From JAZNLR01 sp045579195 (lineage in GTDB: Bacteria; Bacillota; Clostridia; Christensenellales; CAMQZB01): a stretch of DNA of 6,709 nt. The notes beneath the pieces were generated by a model, which was not told where the DNA came from, did not search any database, and worked only from the letters and a program-made list of their open reading frames with translations. Below are positions 5,438 through 6,709 of the stretch, one piece after another. Location: assembly GCA_045579195.1 (NCBI GenBank), contig JAZNLR010000023.1, forward strand, positions 1 through 6,709. Reading direction: 5' to 3'. Numbering within the stretch: the stretch's first letter is position 1; each line of letters opens with the position of its first letter. The position numbers and the translations under genes are program-made.

Positions 5438-5449
5438 ATGTGTACACAT
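5438..5449. promoter_or_regulatory. 12-bp perfect palindrome, possible operator
   Basis: ATGTGTACACAT is a perfect inverted repeat lying directly after the T run of the leader and 29 bases before the radical SAM start codon. TAGAAT (5454-5459) next to it could be a second -10, but no -35 supports it and it sits too close to the ribosome binding site. A protein-binding role is only a guess. Confidence 0.25.
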
Positions 5450-5478
5450 TGTTTAGAATCGAAAAAAGAGGACGTTTC

Positions 5479-6709
5479 ATGCAGAATTTGAACGAAAGAA
5501 TTGAAGAACTTTTGTTGCGTGTTTCCAAGCCTGCACGATATAGCGGTGGGGAATATAACACGCCGAATATGGACAAGCCGGGTGCGGCGCGTTTTTGTAT
5601 GTGCTTTCCGGACGTTTATGAGGTTGCAATTTCCAACCTCGGGACGCGCATTCTCTATCATTTGCTGAATGATTCGGAAGATCTTCTTGCCGAACGTTGT
5701 TATGCACCGTGGGAAGACATGGGAAAACTTCTTCGCGAAGAGAAGTTGCCTCTCTTTTCGCTTGAGACAAGAAGTCCACTTTCCTCGTTTGACACGATTG
5801 GCTTCTCCTTGCAGTATGAAATGTGCTATACCAATGTTCTCTATATGCTCGACCTTGCAAACATCCCGTTTTATGCGAAGGATCGCGGCGAAAAAGATCC
5901 GGTTGTCGTCTTCGGTGGTCCGTGTGCTTGCAACCTTGAGCCGATGGCGGACTTTGCAGATGCTATTTTGATTGGAGATGGCGAAGAAAACCTTCCTGCG
6001 TTTTTGCGACTTCAGGCAAAGTGTAAAAAAGAGGGAAAGAGCAAAGCTGAATTTTTGAAGGAGGCAGCCTCAATCGACGGCGTATATGTTCCGACTGTTG
6101 TCTATCCGGAATATGATGAAGAAGGAAAATTGGTCGGATTTTCGGGAACTGTTAAGAAGGCAACCGTGGACTTCGACACGGCCTATTATCCTGAGAAACC
6201 CCTCGTCCCGAATATTGAAGCCGTGCACGACCGCGGCGTTTTGGAGCTGTTCCGCGGCTGTCCGCGCGGTTGTCGATTCTGTCAAGCGTGCTTTACGTAC
6301 CGACCGCTTCGTGGTCGCTCTGCGGAGAAGCTCATCGAGCAAGGGAAAAATGTTATCTGCAATACGGGCTTTGACGAACTCTCATTAAACAGTCTTTCCA
6401 CCAGCGATTATCCGGAGCTGAAAACATTGATCTCGGGCTTGAAGGAAGAGGGGGAAAAGAAGCGCTTTACGCTTGCATTGCCGTCTTTACGACTCGATAG
6501 TTTTGAGGAAGGTTATGCGGAGATGTCGCGCATGAGTTCACTGACGTTTGCGCCTGAGGCTGGAACACAGCGACTTCGCGACGTCATCAACAAGAATGTT
6601 ACAGAAGAGGATATCGAAACGGGAATGGCAAACGCATTCCGCGCAGGATACACCTCCGTCAAATTATATTTTATGATCGGTCTTCCCACTGAAACGATGG
6701 AAGATGTCA
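5479..6709 (+). CDS. TIGR03960-type B12-binding-domain radical SAM protein (3' end outside window)
   Basis: The 410 visible codons begin at ATG with GAGGA six bases upstream and run off the end without a stop. The protein fits the uncharacterised TIGR03960 family. Its N-terminal half has YSGGEYN (21-27), LPLFSLETRSPLSSFDTIGFS (90-110), YEMCYTNVLYML (113-124), GGPCACNLEP (146-155) and IGDGEEN (165-171), the degenerate B12-binding-like domain. The radical SAM domain starts with RGCPRGCRFC, whose Cys261, Cys265 and Cys268 form the CX3CX2C site for the 4Fe-4S cluster. LSLNSLSTSDY (301-311) and FAPEAGTQRLRDVINKNVTEEDI (357-379) follow. In clostridia such genes usually precede a DUF2344 (TIGR03936) gene or fusion, then rng, rplU and rpmA, so those may lie just beyond the window. 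The reaction is unknown; the setting suggests a link to ribosome or RNA processing, which is inference. Confidence 0.9.
   Translation, partial: MQNLNERIEELLLRVSKPARYSGGEYNTPNMDKPGAARFCMCFPDVYEVAISNLGTRILYHLLNDSEDLLAERCYAPWEDMGKLLREEKLPLFSLETRSPLSSFDTIGFSLQYEMCYTNVLYMLDLANIPFYAKDRGEKDPVVVFGGPCACNLEPMADFADAILIGDGEENLPAFLRLQAKCKKEGKSKAEFLKEAASIDGVYVPTVVYPEYDEEGKLVGFSGTVKKATVDFDTAYYPEKPLVPNIEAVHDRGVLELFRGCPRGCRFCQACFTYRPLRGRSAEKLIEQGKNVICNTGFDELSLNSLSTSDYPELKTLISGLKEEGEKKRFTLALPSLRLDSFEEGYAEMSRMSSLTFAPEAGTQRLRDVINKNVTEEDIETGMANAFRAGYTSVKLYFMIGLPTETMEDV

Noticed and set aside
5343..5478. A cobalamin riboswitch before the B12-domain radical SAM gene
   Set aside because: The conserved B12-box and core segments are not present and the leader is too short.
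5026..5661. A 211-codon - strand frame across the second UroD-like gene, the gap and the radical SAM start
   Set aside because: It crosses a strong terminator and two well-supported genes and has no ribosome binding site.

Overview
The window looks like chromosomal DNA from an endospore-forming Firmicute, most likely of the Clostridia side. The reasons are a complete mother-cell sigma factor K gene with a pro-sequence, a neighbouring SpoIVFB-type intramembrane protease gene, strong AGGAG-type ribosome binding sites, and the TIGR03960 radical SAM gene that in clostridia usually lies near rng-rplU-rpmA. The species cannot be named from the sequence.

Layout. Bases 1-77 hold the last 24 codons of an unidentified + strand gene. 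It ends at a bidirectional terminator (82-115), which it shares with rlmA (114-917, - strand), a 23S rRNA guanine-N1 methyltransferase. A 152-base divergent region (918-1069) carries an extended -10 promoter for rlmA. It also carries, facing the other way, a sigma-E-like promoter with two SpoIIID-like boxes 20 bp apart for sigK. Then follow sigK (1070-1771), a 101-residue single-pass membrane protein (1849-2154) and a SpoIVFB-like M50 site-2 protease (2151-3041, ATGA overlap). Two tandem UroD/MtaA-superfamily paralogs (3121-4176 and 4189-5250) form their own unit, with an extended -10 promoter and a strong terminator (5260-5295). After a 228-base gap with a promoter, a structured leader and a perfect palindrome, a TIGR03960-type radical SAM gene starts at 5479 and runs off the end.

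How the parts fit. In Bacillus subtilis, sigma-E and SpoIIID switch on sigK. The product, pro-sigma-K, is inactive until SpoIVFB, held in a membrane complex with SpoIVFA and BofA, removes its pro-peptide. Here the substrate gene, its apparent promoter and SpoIIID sites, the protease gene and a probable membrane partner all lie within about 2 kb. The partner looks like a SpoIVFA reduced to its cytoplasmic tail, membrane helix and short linker, with no LytM/M23 domain. This is the most interesting part of the window. The UroD-like pair appears unrelated to sporulation and looks inserted between spoIVFB and the radical SAM gene.

No tRNA, rRNA, CRISPR array, transposase or integrase was seen. All assignments come from reading the sequence and remembered family features; no database search was run.
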